Assembly: GCA_001414345.1 (NCBI GenBank)
Contig: LLCB01000332.1
Location: 1-61,242, forward strand
Direction: 5' to 3'
Length of the DNA stretch: 61,242 bases
Source of the DNA: Hymenoscyphus infarciens
Lineage: Eukaryota > Ascomycota > Leotiomycetes > Helotiales > Helotiaceae
Shown here: positions 33,412-45,560 of the stretch, piece after piece
Layout of the letters: each line of letters opens with the position of its first letter
Position numbering within the stretch: the first letter of the stretch is position 1
The notes under the pieces: generated by a model
Database searches by the model: none
What the model saw: only the letters and a program-made list of their open reading frames with translations
What the model was told of the DNA's origin: nothing
Translations under genes and position numbers: made by a program

Positions 33412-36400
33412 ATAGTACATAATATAATGTACGAGGAGATAAGCAAGTACAAACCTAAAAATCTACCTAATCATTTTTAGACTCTCGTCTGAGACCTCTC
33501 ACTTCCTTTTTTGAAGATCTTCTATTTCCACAACCAATCCCATACCAATTCTTAAAACCCCGTCCACAATTCATTGACACTCTCATCCCATCCACGTCTC
33601 ACGCTAAACACCAGAAAATTTGGTGACCGACCCACCGTCACCAACCCACCCCCACCCCAAACAGATGATGATCCCTCATCCCCAAGAATCCGCCAAGTCC
33701 CTTCCAAGCATTCGCCAAGCCCCTTCGAAAAAGCGGGCGAAAATAATTCGTGTGAAGGGCCGCGTCATCCCGGTCCACTCTCTTGGCAGAGTGGGAGAGG
33801 GTGGAGAACTCCACTTGCTCCAGCCCGTGGAACTTCCTTGTCTCACTCGGGCATTTGAGTGGACTCAGTGGAGTTGCCAAAGTGGACTGAAAGAGGGGGG
33901 GTGGAGACCGACACCCATGTTGCGAAATTTAAGCTTGTTACTAAGTACGTTGATGACAGCGGGCGGGCAGCTGGCACACTCGATCGGATTCTGATCAAGA
34001 ACGGGAAGGACACCAACCACAATCCACGAGACCCGTCGACGTGCGATTCGCTCACTGCGAATCGCAGCTGAGGATGCGTAAAGGTCTGCTTCGAGCTCCT
34101 CGTAGCGAATGTCTGAGTTTGATTGTGTTGATGTGTATGGGAGGGGGCTTGATTGGTATTGCGCCTCTGGAATACCGATTTCCGGAAGAAACCTTATGTA
34201 ATAAGCTTCATGTACCCTAAACTATACGAGCAAGTTTAACGAGGTGCGAGGAGCGTTTTTGTGCGACTCCCTCCAACCTCTCCTGCAGTCCTGCTTGTGC
34301 GACTTGCTCAGCGGCTCGTAACTTGCAGCGAGCCAGCCTCGGGCTCGTCAACTTCCTCATGGGGGTCAGTGTCTCGCAAAACAATACTGCAAATGGATGG
34401 ATGGATGTTACCTTCGTGTATTTAGCAAAGGCTTCAAGGGAGAAGCGAGAAACCCGAAGCGGAAAGTAACAGAGGGGAGATGGTTGCGACGGGATGCCAC
34501 TACTGACGATACAAATAACTCTATCTGATGCTGTGAACACTTCCTCCATGTAGTAACCTCCGCGTTTTGAAGCAAGTCGAGGTGGTGTAATCGTGCCACG
34601 AGGGAAACTAAACGGCACTTCGCCGATCGTTTGCTGCTTAATTTAATTGGCAGAAAAGGTGTAACGATCCATCCCTTTCAAGCTTGAACTTGCGTCCGAC
34701 GATTGATGATCCGATTCTACTCGGCTTCATTCTCAGTCAGCCAGCGAGGGATTTCAAAATCGGCAATTCATTCGTGATGCGGTGTCTGTTTCGAGAGATT
34801 CGTCCCATAAAAGTCGCAAGCCAAAAAGGGAGTGCGACTCACAATCAATCAAATGATGTTGCGATCATTTCAGCCCCATTATACTCAAACGGAAAACCCC
34901 ATCTTAAAACAAAACACCAGGCTTTGTCACTCAATCCTTCTCTACCTGCGGTGCGAGGCTAGCTGATTGCTTGCTTGCTTGTCCGTCTTCCAGGTGTCAC
35001 CTAATCGGGGATTCTAATCGGTGACACTCTTGCGGAATAAGATATCCACCGGGAGGGCCACATGCATCAAACGTCCCGTCTTCTGTCTCGTTCGTGGGTT
35101 TGAATGATGCAGCGAGCCACACCCAAAAAGCGGTAACGAGTTGGTAGGTTCCCCGCTCGGCGAATCGCACACCCTCTTCGGCCACTCAATCGAAATAAGC
35201 ATAAATGAAGTAATTAGTCGCACACCATTTCGTTCAAATGAGAAGGTGGGGAGTACGAACGCCACAAGGCTGTGATTGTGACCTTTTCGTGCATGTTTGC
35301 AATTTGCACCACCACTGAGACCCGAGGGGGAACACCTCGGGAACACTTTGAGGAAATCCCCCTTGTCATTACATCAGCGTCCTTCTTCTGAACCCCGGAT
35401 TATCAGTCATCTTCCTGCAGACGAGCCCCCAGATGATGCAGATTTTAGCCTCCAAGCCAGAGGTTCGTAAGATCAGACGGCATCTCTTCCTTCCCGCTTA
35501 TTTATATGTAAGTTCTTACCTACAAACAAGCCATCCCATCCAGAACAACACAAAAGTGGTGTGAGGAAGCCACCACTTGGGAGCTTGCGAGAATTGTTTG
35601 ATTGATTTCCCATTTCAAGGGTTCAGGTCGTTATCCGGCTAACCGCAACGTGGCTTCCTTGGTGGCGTCCGATACGAAAATTACGAAATCGGACAATCAG
35701 CTCGGTTGTGTTCCGCCAAGCTGGAGCCATAACAGCCAAGGAAGCCAAGCTTTATGGGATAGGTAAAATGGGGTACAGCCGGTGGTGTGGAGTTATTTTA
35801 ATCAAAAAGAAATCAAATAAAGGGAGCATCAGATCAGCCTCTCTACTCTCCGATCTCCAGTCGGTGAGGAGATCAATACAAAGATTCAAAACAGGACAGA
35901 TGAATATAGACCAAATTCTCAAACCATGGAAATAAATGAATTCCCCGAAGGTCCTTTTCAGAGACAGAAAGACGGCTTAGGAGAAGATGCCTCGTCGTAC
36001 GTAACAATTCTTAACCAAAATTGGCATTCTCTTGGCTCCGTCGCAAAAACGTCCCGAAAATCCCGAACATGGCGCAGAGAGAAGGAAATTTATAAGTACT
36101 CTAAAGTTGTCCTCTCATTGGTCATCTCGCATCCAATGCCTTCCGTTGTTTAGTACTTTCGTACTTACAAGATATCGTAATTCAGGCCCCCTAAATCCTG
36201 CTGCGTCCTGGCATTTGATTCGTTCTTTCGTCTTTGCAGGGGAGGAAGGTTCGTTTAAATGTACTAGAGAGGAGGGAATCTTCGTAAATGCAAGAAATAT
36301 CGTCAAAGGATCCTACCGCTGAAGAAAAAATAGACGTGGAATTCCATGCTAAGAAAGGAATAATAAAAGGGGTGGCGTTTGAAGAGGAATGGGATGTCCA

Positions 36401-36626
36401 GACTAAACTAGGGAAGGGATCAAACCTAAAGCGCAGTAAGGTTTTAAGCATCCCGCTCGTGCTTTTTCTCGTGCTATCTCGTCTCATCATCCTCGTCGTC
36501 TTTGTCTATCTCGGTGCCGAATCGAAACCGAACCATAATTCTCGTACTACTTCGTAGTACTTTCTTCCTCAGACAACTTTCTAAAATCTTATTTCTTACC
36601 TCTCTTTCAGAATATGTCAATCTATC
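33412..36626. other. Gene-free stretch, middle part of the desert
   Basis: No supportable gene. A perfect 9-bp palindrome with a 5-base loop (GCGATTCGC ... GCGAATCGC) lies at 34043-34065, and related GCGAATCGC or GTGCGAC words recur between 33.8 and 35.3 kb. This hints at an old repeat, but no unit could be defined. Confidence 0.35.
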
Positions 36627-36716
36627 CACCAGGGGGTGTCACTTCTCGTGATGGAGGTTTTGGTGTTCTTGCTGACTAAAACCACTATCTATCACCAGAA
36701 GTGACACCCCCTGGTG
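36627..36716. mobile_element. 90-bp palindromic MITE-like element
   Basis: The ends are inverted repeats: CACCAGGGGGTGTCACTTCT at 36627-36646 is matched exactly by its reverse complement at 36697-36716. With one mismatch the arms extend about six bases further, and weaker pairing continues inward. ATC flanks both ends (36624-36626 and 36717-36719), a possible 3-bp target duplication. There is no coding capacity. It fits a non-autonomous DNA transposon with terminal inverted repeats; the superfamily is uncertain. Confidence 0.6.
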
Positions 36717-38538
36717 ATCCCGAGTATAAAAGAGCAAGATTCAATACGTAAGCTCTATACGGGCTAACCAATCATGCACCTCCTCGCCGATTTCCTCATC
36801 CGTACGGAAATCCTATGTCTAAACTTGGAAGTTGCTTCTCCGCCGTGCGTGCGACGAGAGAGGTAGGTATATATGTAGTCAGCACAGCAAACCATCAATC
36901 CCACGTTCGTTGTAGATCAAAAGCGAAACACCGAGTAGATCTATAACCTATCTCATTCCATCCTCTTAATTAATTCCTGCCAAAATCCAAGTTGATTATG
37001 GGGAAGATAGCCTTTGAGTGAGCATAATTTAGCAACCACAACCTATTTACTTAACGACAAGGAGACTAAAAGAGGAAACCGAAAGCGATATTTTTTTTCT
37101 CTCCGGGAATTCCGATCGACGATCGACGCTCGCTCAAAATTTGTGGACACCAATGTGCCAAACCAAAAAGTCTAAAATCATGCTTAAAATTTTATGCCGG
37201 GCTTTTTCCTTTTTAGGGGTCCCGCCCGCCATCACGTATACTTGGCGCTTTTTGGTGGGGGGAGGAAGGCTCGTGGTGTGCCTTTGCCAAGGTGACAGAC
37301 AGATTATTTTTTATTTCTTTTTGCTTGGTATGTTCTTGGGATGGGAGGGATGTGATGAGAGAGGGATGATTGGAGATAGTGAGGAGGGGGGTGTGTGGAT
37401 TGAGGTGTTCGAGTGGAATGGGAATGTAATGGGAGGTTTTGGTGAGATGAATTTTTCGTCGACAGCGGGATACCCGCATGCATTATTACCTTTATCGTGA
37501 TAGTACGATGATTGTACACGGTGGAGAAAACTAGCTAGAGAAATCAATTTTAATAATGAGATTCCCGGCTTATTATAATTCGAAATTCGTGCAACGAAGG
37601 AGGAGGATGCTGTGAAGGACTTCTGGCTTGTTGTACGGATGGAGAAATCCTTCTGAGGACGCGTATTGCAGCTGGCGGCCGCCCAACGAGAGGACAATGA
37701 GTGAGATGTCGTTTTAGAGCATAGGTTGCGAGATCCGGGATACAAATGCCGCTTACCTTATTCACCGATCGAAGGATTAAGATGGATCGTACTTTGATTG
37801 CCGAAGTATACGTTCGGATAGTCGGGTATTCAAGTTTCACATCTATGATAGGCTATAAGTAGAGAATGAAATTTGCACTAGCTAATTGAAATTTTTCTTT
37901 ATTTTCCTTCTTCAAAAGCCATGCTATGATGAGAAAGTGAGGAAATTTAAATCAGATGGAAAATTTTAAAGATAGGTACGGAAGGTAGGTTGTGGGGTAA
38001 AGAATATCTGCCGAGGTTATACGGAGATACTTATAGCGTGTACATTGTACAGATTGTAACCCCTGTCGATTATTCTCAACCTTAACATCTACATCGCAGC
38101 AATAACAACACGAGGAAAACTTACAAAAGAAGAGCGAAGTATACTCCGCTACCTAAGTATAAGCCTTATATTTAAACTAAGAAAATTAGATGTGTTTTAC
38201 AGCTGCAAAATGTGTTTGTTTTCTTGACAGAGATGTGGAGGTTACGATCTTTACACGCTGTAAGTACTGTACCTCGGTACGGAGACTTTTGAGAAGGTTA
38301 TCCGAAATACCCGTGCTACCTAGGTATTATCTCTATCCCATCGTCTCACTCACTCCCTTCTAGAAGTACCCGACGACTCGTCATCCTCTAAGACACCTTC
38401 AACCTCGAATAAATCTTCGCTTTCTAAAATAAAAAAAACAAGAAGAAAAAAAAGTATCTCGGTCTTCACAATTCTCTATCCAAATTTCCCTATAATAAAT
38501 GAATAGAAGGTTTTCGTCCTCTATCCTCCGTCCACTTC

Positions 38539-38547
38539 ACACTTTAA
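38539..38547 (-). promoter_or_regulatory. Possible WOPR-binding site (near match)
   Basis: The minus strand reads TTAAAGTGT, one mismatch from the Wor1-type motif TTAAAGTTT. It is about 4 kb upstream of the WOPR gene. A match this short can be chance. Confidence 0.15.
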
Positions 38548-38701
38548 GTAAGTAAGCCTTTTCAATCACGAAACCCAAGTAAGTGGACAACAGCAGTCGT
38601 AGAGTTTCTTTACCTTGTTCACCTTGTTCACCCTATTCTCCACAGTGGGGAATTCTTAATTCCCTCGCTACGAATAAGAGGGTCGCGAATAAACAATAAG
38701 A

Positions 38702-38710
38702 TTAAAGTTA
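38702..38710 (+). promoter_or_regulatory. Possible WOPR-binding site (near match)
   Basis: TTAAAGTTA differs at the last base from the Wor1-type motif TTAAAGTTT. It lies 155 bp from the other near match. Autoregulation is known for Wor1-type regulators, so such sites would make sense here, but this is weak evidence. Confidence 0.2.
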
Positions 38711-40139
38711 TTTTCTCTCTTCAAACCGTTGATTGAAATGGAATGGTTCAGGGTGCCAGGGTAGTCTATTTCAGACGACTGACTGACCGACTAACTAACT
38801 TTGACCTTTGACTTTAACTCTGTTTCAAGCCGGCTAGGGGAAGAAAGAATAAGCAAGGTAAGATCGTCGTCGGTAAATAATGCAAAGGCCCCACTGTGCG
38901 CGTGTCAGAAAAGTGAGTTTGCCAAGTTTCTCTACACCTTTTCTTTTCAGATCTGAAATTCTTATTTGTATAATTAGAGAGGATAGTACTATCCACCCTC
39001 TAAATAAAATGTAGAGTATATAGATATTTAGTATAGCACAGCGGCCGTGCGCTTACATTTTATTCGCAAGCCCCCTCGAGTGCTTCCTTTACCTCCAATC
39101 AGAAAGCGGGACTTGATCAACTTTCCTCATCGTGAACATTCTTTCTCGGTGAAGAATTTCTTATCCCAGATCCAGAGATTTTAGTATAGATGAACGAATG
39201 AAATATACCCACCTCCGCCCCCTATATCCCCTCTGTTTGACGCTCACCTCCCGGATGTGGATGTAACGGACCTGCAACGGCCAAATCCATTTGAGGAGGT
39301 GTTTGTTTGTTGGTTTGTTTGCAGCCTTCCCGCGGGAACCTTTTCCCATTTTGGAAATGATGCAGATGCAAACGCAAAGGCAGAGCATTTCTGCAACGCG
39401 GGAGCGGAAGGTGTTTGTCTACCCTGAAAGAAAGAAAGAAAGAAAATCTGACTGTGATGGATTGATGTGACTGCGGGCGAGGAGGGCGTTTGCTTGATGG
39501 CTGGGCTGGCTGGGGTTACATGTTGGAGAAGAGGTTTGTTGGTGGGTGGGCGTTGGTTGGCTGGGACCTGACCTTGAAACTCCAACGGCATATACTTTAT
39601 TGGGTGGGTGGCTGTTGGAGATGATTTGAAGCACACATCAAGCATGTGCGTGCTGCTATTTTGGAGAGGGGGTTTGTTGAAGTTGGATGTAACTCTGTTC
39701 CTGGGAGGTCGTTCCTTCGTGTGTCTTACTTTGGTACGTACCGCAGGTGAAGGTCCCTTTACTTTACATGACTGTTGGTGCAAATGGAGGCTTAGAAGTT
39801 TAAGCGGGAACATGGAAATCTCGTGCATGTTGGTTTTCTCCTATCTAGGCGAGGCGTGACAAGAGGGAGGGACACTCGTGTATAGACCTCAGGAGAGAGG
39901 TGTGGATTTATTGAGATGCGAGCCGAGCATGCGAGCGGGCGATTGAAATAAGCTCATGAGGGATCCACAGTACCTAGAATCCTAAATTCAACAACGCCTG
40001 CCACCTGCTTACGAGTACTCGGTACCACCCATCCGCTTCGCCCCTTTGGATTGCGCGCTTGGCTGGAAGAGGGAGTGGTTTGAGTTGCCTGATGGGGATA
40101 TTTGGATGTGGGATATACGGTATCACCTCCTTCATAAGT

Positions 40140-42556
40140 TCCAACTTACATGTACTGTAAGGTACAGTACAGTGCAGTGCAGTGCTGGTACGTCCACACA
40201 AAGTGTACGAGGTATACCATTTGGGCGTTGCATGACGAGCAAGTGACTCTTATGGATCACTTGGTATCTCTGAAGCTAGGACGAGCAGCTGACTGAAGAA
40301 GAAGAGTAAGGAAGGGCCCGCTGGTGTTGGTTTTAGCAGGGAAGCAGTTCCTCTTCGGTACGTCTTAACCAAGAGACTCTAAGAAGGGAGCCAAGAGGAG
40401 CCAGCAAGGGCCGAGAATGGATGAACGAGAGTCCAGAAAGGAGTAGATCGAAGTAGAGATTATGCAGAGGTACGTGGTACATGGTACATGGTACATGTGC
40501 ATGTTGGGTCAGAGTTGGGAAAAGAGTACTAGCACCTGCTGAAGTAATGTAGGGTTGCATTGGCGGTACCGACTTGCTCAAGACTGGGGACGGAGAAGCA
40601 GCCTGGGCTGGGGCGGTGGTGACAGGTTGAGTGCCTTGGAGTTGAACTTGGAGGTTGGAGGCTGGAGAGCTGGAATAGGAGTGCTGGAAAGGAGGGAGCG
40701 TTGTGAATGTATCAAGTATGTACGAAGTATGTAATCTGTAGGTACTGTGACTGCTGTCCAACAATGCAAGGTCCCTTTGACTTTAGAAGGAAGATGCAGG
40801 AGGTGGAGGCCTGGAGACCAACATTTCGTAATATGGCAGCAACACCGCGGATTCGCAGCATCGCATCGCCCACAAGACAAGACAAGCAAGCGAGAGAGAA
40901 AGCTATTTATTATTTCCGAGCGTATTGCAAGTATTGTATTCCAGATGTCCTGCGCAAGTCCCTTTAACTCCCGGGCTGCCTTGCCTGCCCAGGCTCGCCA
41001 GGTTGAGCTCGCTAGCACCCCCATGCCCTGTAGCCCCCTCCCCCCTATAAAGCTAAAGCTAAAGCTAAAGCTAGTACGGTACTGTACGGTAAAGCATTCT
41101 GCCCTCGCATCCCTGGGCTGCCGGGCAAACCTAATCTAAGATTTATTCCAAGAAAGACCGGATTGTAAGTAGTGTCTTGTCTAAATACGCCGTATGCCGA
41201 GTAGGTAAGTAGGGACCCATTACTACTACTACCCGGACAGCCCCAAGTCTGACGTCTTGTCTTTCTGAACTGGTACCTAATCTTTCACCTCTTCTACAAC
41301 TCAGACAGATTTCAACATCCGACAGGACTACCACTACCACTTACCATACATAGTACTCTACTTTGACACGTCGATACTCGATACTCGATACTCGATACTC
41401 GATTACCACTCCAGCAACTGCTTCTCTCTTAAACCGGTCGACGCATCTCCGTCTCAGCCAGCTCGTTGTGCCGTCCGTCCTTGCCTCAACCAGATATCTG
41501 GAAATCAAAATTCCAGCTAGGGCGACTATCCCGTCACCTGACCAAAAGTCCAATCCCTCGTCCCGCCTCATCACCAACTACTTCTCCCACCTCGACTTCT
41601 TCTTCTCCCCGCCCCAACAACAAACACCCTCTCCAACCTTTCAGATCAGACGGATAGGACCCGAAAAAACCAAGCAAAACTTTCCTCGCCTTCACATACA
41701 ACCCATTCTATCTGGTACGTATTTTTTTCTTCATTTTTCTCCATTTTTCTCCATTTTTCTCTTACGCGTGGTGTGGTCTGGTCCACCCACGCCGACATGG
41801 GCGCCGCATCGCATCAATTGCCATGGTCGCTAAGCCCTGCGTCATGGTGATCGCGCCTCGCATACCAAACTCAAGTGTCGTGGAAAAGTTACCTCTTCTT
41901 GAGAAACATGGCGACGCGCAGCAATCGGTCTCCCACTCGGTCGGTCTTCTCGAATTGTGCGGGACCCCAGTGCCAGTGGGAGATCAATTGAACCAGATCC
42001 CACTCAAAGGACGCACGCCCAGCACGAAGAGGGCACTTTTAGTTTAAGCTTCTGTCACGCTCTGCTTCATCCTGTCTCATGTTCAGGAACTTCAGGAACT
42101 CCAGGAACATCATTCTCTCGCTCCACAATTTCCTTCTCTCTAGGCCGCGCAACCGAATTTCGCTGCTAATATTTCATCTGAAGCGACCCAAGGATCGCTC
42201 ACCAGGCGTCTCAGTCTCTCGACAGGACTTGCGCATTCCACCCTCCCGCAAGTCGGCACCGCCAAAACCTCCCTCCCACCCACGCACAAGCTTTCTCTGA
42301 CGGCCAAGGGTGCTCCTCTATCCCAGACGGAAACAATTTCCAGGCGATCAGCAAACTCCCTCAATACGTCCAACCCTATTTCGAGACAGCGACAAGTACG
42401 TATCCACAGTGGAGAAGCCGGTAATACCTGCAGCATCCACTGGAATTTTATAAGGTTAAGAGTGTTTGCCCGCCACTGCTTCCTCGCCCAACAAGACGAG
42501 AGCAGTCGAGCTGCCTCTTGAAAACTCCCAATTGAATCAACGATAACATCGTCATC
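40140..42556 (+). promoter_or_regulatory. Promoter and long leader of the WOPR gene, rich in short tandem repeats
   Basis: No coding frame is supported. Several short tandem repeats cluster here: GTACAG/CAGTG runs at 40159-40182, GGTACAT x3 at about 40475-40495, AAAGCT x4 at about 41048-41072, CGATACT x4 at about 41372-41400, and CATTTTTCTC x3 at about 41730-41760. A good donor (GTACGT) follows CTATCTG at about 41715 beside a pyrimidine-rich stretch, so a leader intron is possible. Members of this gene family commonly have long upstream regions. Confidence 0.45.
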
Positions 42557-44047
42557 ATGATGGACACTTACCACGGGCACGTTCGAACGCCCGCAGACGC
42601 AATCAAGCTATTCGAAGCGTGTCGTCTCGGCCTATTACCCAGAGTGCAACGCAGACTTTCGGAAAAGGAAAGACAGTCAATCAAGTCAGGATCAGTCTTC
42701 GTATGGGACGAGAGGGAAGCAGGAATGAGAAGATGGACAGATGGAAAGTCGTGGAGTGCAAGCAGAGTATCGGGAAGCTTTTTGACATACCGAGAGATGG
42801 AGGGCAAGAGAGGTGGAGGCTCATTCGCACAAACACCCATTCGACGAACCACAGGCAAGACACCAGATAGTGGAAGAGGAAGTGATGAGGATCAAGATAT
42901 GGATGGAGAGGGACCGGACGGATACAGATATAAGCCTGATGGATTGATGAAGCAGTCATTCAGCATCACCACTTCCAACGGCCAACATCTCCATCTCATC
43001 AGTTACTACTCTCGACCTCACCCAAGTGTCCCAGAACTCCAAATCCCAACCACTGATCCAGCGCTCCGACACATCATTCCAGTCAAGGGCATGTACCCAG
43101 AATCCACGGTACACGAGGCTCAAGGACCACCCGTTACCAGAGCTCCAATGCAGCAGCACAGCCCATACATGCAACAACAGCAACAGCACCTACAAGCTTC
43201 TCCAGGTCACCGGGGACAGCCATACGCCTATCAAGTTGCACCGGGTTATGCTGCCTGGCCCCCATCCCCAATCTCTACACCACCTTTCCCACAATACCCA
43301 GGGCAACCAATGTATGGTTCGGCACTTCCACCTCCAGGATCCGCTCATACCTCGCCATACCAACAACACCAACAGCATAGCCCCCATCTCCCCAATGGCA
43401 TGCCACACCATCCTATGAACCACCATCAGCAGACGGCATTTGATAGACTGCCTCCACACGTTTCAGATCCTTCACTTCCACCTCCACAACATAGACCGAT
43501 GAGTACAGCAACTGCACAAAACACATTACCCCAAAACCTAATGCAAATGTATGCACCGAATCGTAGCCCTCGTGCTGATCATGCAGCCATGGTTGCTCAG
43601 CAACAAGCACAAATTGCACAGGGCGCATTACAAGCTACGAGAATGATTGATCCTCGCATCGCTGGTGAACTACCCCCAGTTCAAATCAACGGTCACGGTG
43701 GTCCAAGACAATCCACCCCTCCACAAACAAAGTCCAACTCACAAGCCAATACTCCAACATCAATGAACGGTCAACCATCTCCCAAGTCCGGCTCCCCAAA
43801 GCTCAACGGTACCAACGGTATCAGCACCTCGCAAGCTCAAAGCATTCCTAGCATCTCACATCTCGTTCACGCCACCGATTCCGTGAGCGTCATGTCAGAC
43901 AACAAGAGCAACAGCAGCCGTGCAGGAAGCAAGAGTCCGCCACGCGAGGGGGAGCAGAAGCCCAAGGATATCCCACACGACAAATTAAACATCATTGGTG
44001 AGGACAAACGAGCTATTCGTGTACTTGACCGAAAGTTCTGCATCTAA
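42557..44047 (+). CDS. WOPR-domain transcription regulator (Wor1/Ryp1/Sge1/Reg1 clade)
   Basis: A single exon of 496 residues, usual for the clade. The WOPR domain has two blocks. Residues 3-85 contain TYHGHVRTPADAIKLFEACR, GLLPRVQRRLSEKERQ, SGSVFVWDEREAGMRRWTDG and SWSASRVSGSFLTYREME. Residues 121-153 contain DGYRYKPDGLMKQSFSITTS followed by GQHLHLISYYSR. A linker with TPDSGRGSDEDQ joins them. The rest is Gln/Pro/His-rich, low complexity, and ends in a conserved-looking tail (IIGEDKRAIRVLDRKFCI). WOPR proteins bind DNA and act as master switches of morphology, sporulation, secondary metabolism and virulence in ascomycetes; nuclear location is expected. ATGs at 42557 and 42560 are both possible. 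Orthologues carry various names (WOR1, RYP1, SGE1, REG1), so I give no symbol. Confidence 0.93.
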   Translation: MMDTYHGHVRTPADAIKLFEACRLGLLPRVQRRLSEKERQSIKSGSVFVWDEREAGMRRWTDGKSWSASRVSGSFLTYREMEGKRGGGSFAQTPIRRTTGKTPDSGRGSDEDQDMDGEGPDGYRYKPDGLMKQSFSITTSNGQHLHLISYYSRPHPSVPELQIPTTDPALRHIIPVKGMYPESTVHEAQGPPVTRAPMQQHSPYMQQQQQHLQASPGHRGQPYAYQVAPGYAAWPPSPISTPPFPQYPGQPMYGSALPPPGSAHTSPYQQHQQHSPHLPNGMPHHPMNHHQQTAFDRLPPHVSDPSLPPPQHRPMSTATAQNTLPQNLMQMYAPNRSPRADHAAMVAQQQAQIAQGALQATRMIDPRIAGELPPVQINGHGGPRQSTPPQTKSNSQANTPTSMNGQPSPKSGSPKLNGTNGISTSQAQSIPSISHLVHATDSVSVMSDNKSNSSRAGSKSPPREGEQKPKDIPHDKLNIIGEDKRAIRVLDRKFCI

Positions 44048-44860
44048 ATTTTTACCGCAGGATTCCTTTGCAATTGAGCAACGACAAATTACGGGCAAGA
44101 AATCTACAGTGGCTGGGTGTGGATGATGGATCGAAATACTTCACATACACATATACTTTTCTCAAGAGGGAGGAAATCTTGTATGAATATTAATGATCTT
44201 TTGGACGGGGTTTCTTTTAAAAAGTTTACTACTACATGGCATGGGACCGCGAGGCACTCTAGGGAAGGGGGGAGTTATTATACCACTGTTTTGATTTTGC
44301 TAGTTCTGTTTCCGGGGTGGTGATTGGTCTTTGCGCTTTTGCCATTCTTTTCTTGTAGCAATATTTGCATGGCAGCGACGGGGAGCTTTTTATCTGAGCG
44401 AGCAAGCATGGAGAGGTGGTGGGTGCTTTGGGATGGGGGATTTGCATTAGCTTTGGCGTTTTCTTCATTTTCTTCGGGCGGAAATCCTTTCATTTTCCGA
44501 GGGGGTTTAGATTTTAGAGGACACAGCTTGTTAGGCTGCATCTAATACTTCTTTACGGGTAGCTCTTTTTTCCATAAGAACTGGAAGAAGAAGAAAAATG
44601 CAGAAAAACATTTATATAAATTATCCCTCGTTTTTTCCTCACTTGTAAGACCGACCGACCGACCGGACCACCTGAACACAAATTACAAAAACATTTATCT
44701 AAAATCCCCTTTCTCACAAAAAATACATTATATAATTCATCCCTCGTCAGATAATAAACTTCTCTTTATCCTAGTCTCTTCTTTTTTTCCTTTTAAAATA
44801 GAAGCGAGATTTCATTGAAAGAAAGAGTACTCTACTTATATTAGAAGAGAGAGGGGCAGA
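44048..44860. other. 3' region of the WOPR gene
   Basis: The early part is likely 3' UTR. No gene is seen. A GACC tetramer run (CGACCGACCGACC) lies at about 44651-44665. A/T runs increase to the right toward the repeat-rich block. Confidence 0.4.
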
Positions 44861-45560
44861 GAGGCAGAGGGAGGGGGGGGTGTAAAAATAAGAAGTAAGT
44901 TAATATTTTATTTTTTTTAAAAAAAAAGAGATAGATTAATAGATTAAGCCTGTCTCTAGATATATTAAAGATTAGGAAAAGGAATAGAAAAAGATTTAAG
45001 AATAGAAAAAGGTTTAGAAATAGGTTTAGAAATAGAAATAGAAATAGGTTTAGAAATAAGAATAGAATCTTAGAGTTTTTAGAGTTTTTAGGGTTTTTAA
45101 GTAGTAATTTAGGTTTCTTTTCTTTTTCTTTTTTTTTTTTGATCTTTAATTTATAATATATTCTTTTTGTTATTGTTTTATTGTTTTTATTGTCTTTATT
45201 ATGTTTTTTTTTTTAGAGAGGTTTTTTTTTTAAAGTAGAGAGAGAGAGAAGAGAGAGAGAAAGAGAGAAGAGGAGAAGAGAGAAAGAGAGGAGAGAAGAA
45301 GAGAGAAGAAGAGAGAGAGAAAGAGAGAAGAGAGAGAAGAGAGAGAGAGAAGGAAAGGAGAGAAGAAGAGAGTATAGGTAAGAGAAGAGAGAGAGGTTAG
45401 AAGAGAAGTAAAGATATAGAAGAGAGAAGTAGAGAAGTAGAGAAGTAGAGAAGTAGAGAAGTAGAGAAGTAGAGAAGTAGAGAAGTATAGATAGTATTAG
45501 TATTAGAGAGAAGTATAGATAGAGAAGTAAAGTATAAATAGAGAAAAGTAAGATTTAGAT
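44861..45560 (+). repeat. Purine-rich simple repeats, including GAAGTAGA x8
   Basis: The segment at about 45235-45420 is almost pure A/G (GAGAGA and GAAGAG runs). An exact 8-bp unit GAAGTAGA is repeated eight times from 45426 to 45489. To the left are T and A homopolymer stretches and a TTTAGAAATAG-like run near 45000-45060. The purine tract forms the edge between normal sequence and the retrotransposon block. Confidence 0.85.

Larger units (their letters stand above)
36717..40139. other. Gene-free stretch, right part of the desert
   Basis: No supportable gene; some AT-rich patches (about 37860-38200 and 38400-38700) and A/T runs. It may be distal promoter of the WOPR gene. Two near-matches to a WOPR-protein binding motif lie at 38539 and 38702. 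Confidence 0.4.

Noticed and set aside
33620..33994. 124-codon plus-strand frame, Pro/Ser-rich
   Set aside because: No family; rival frames on the same strand are equally open.
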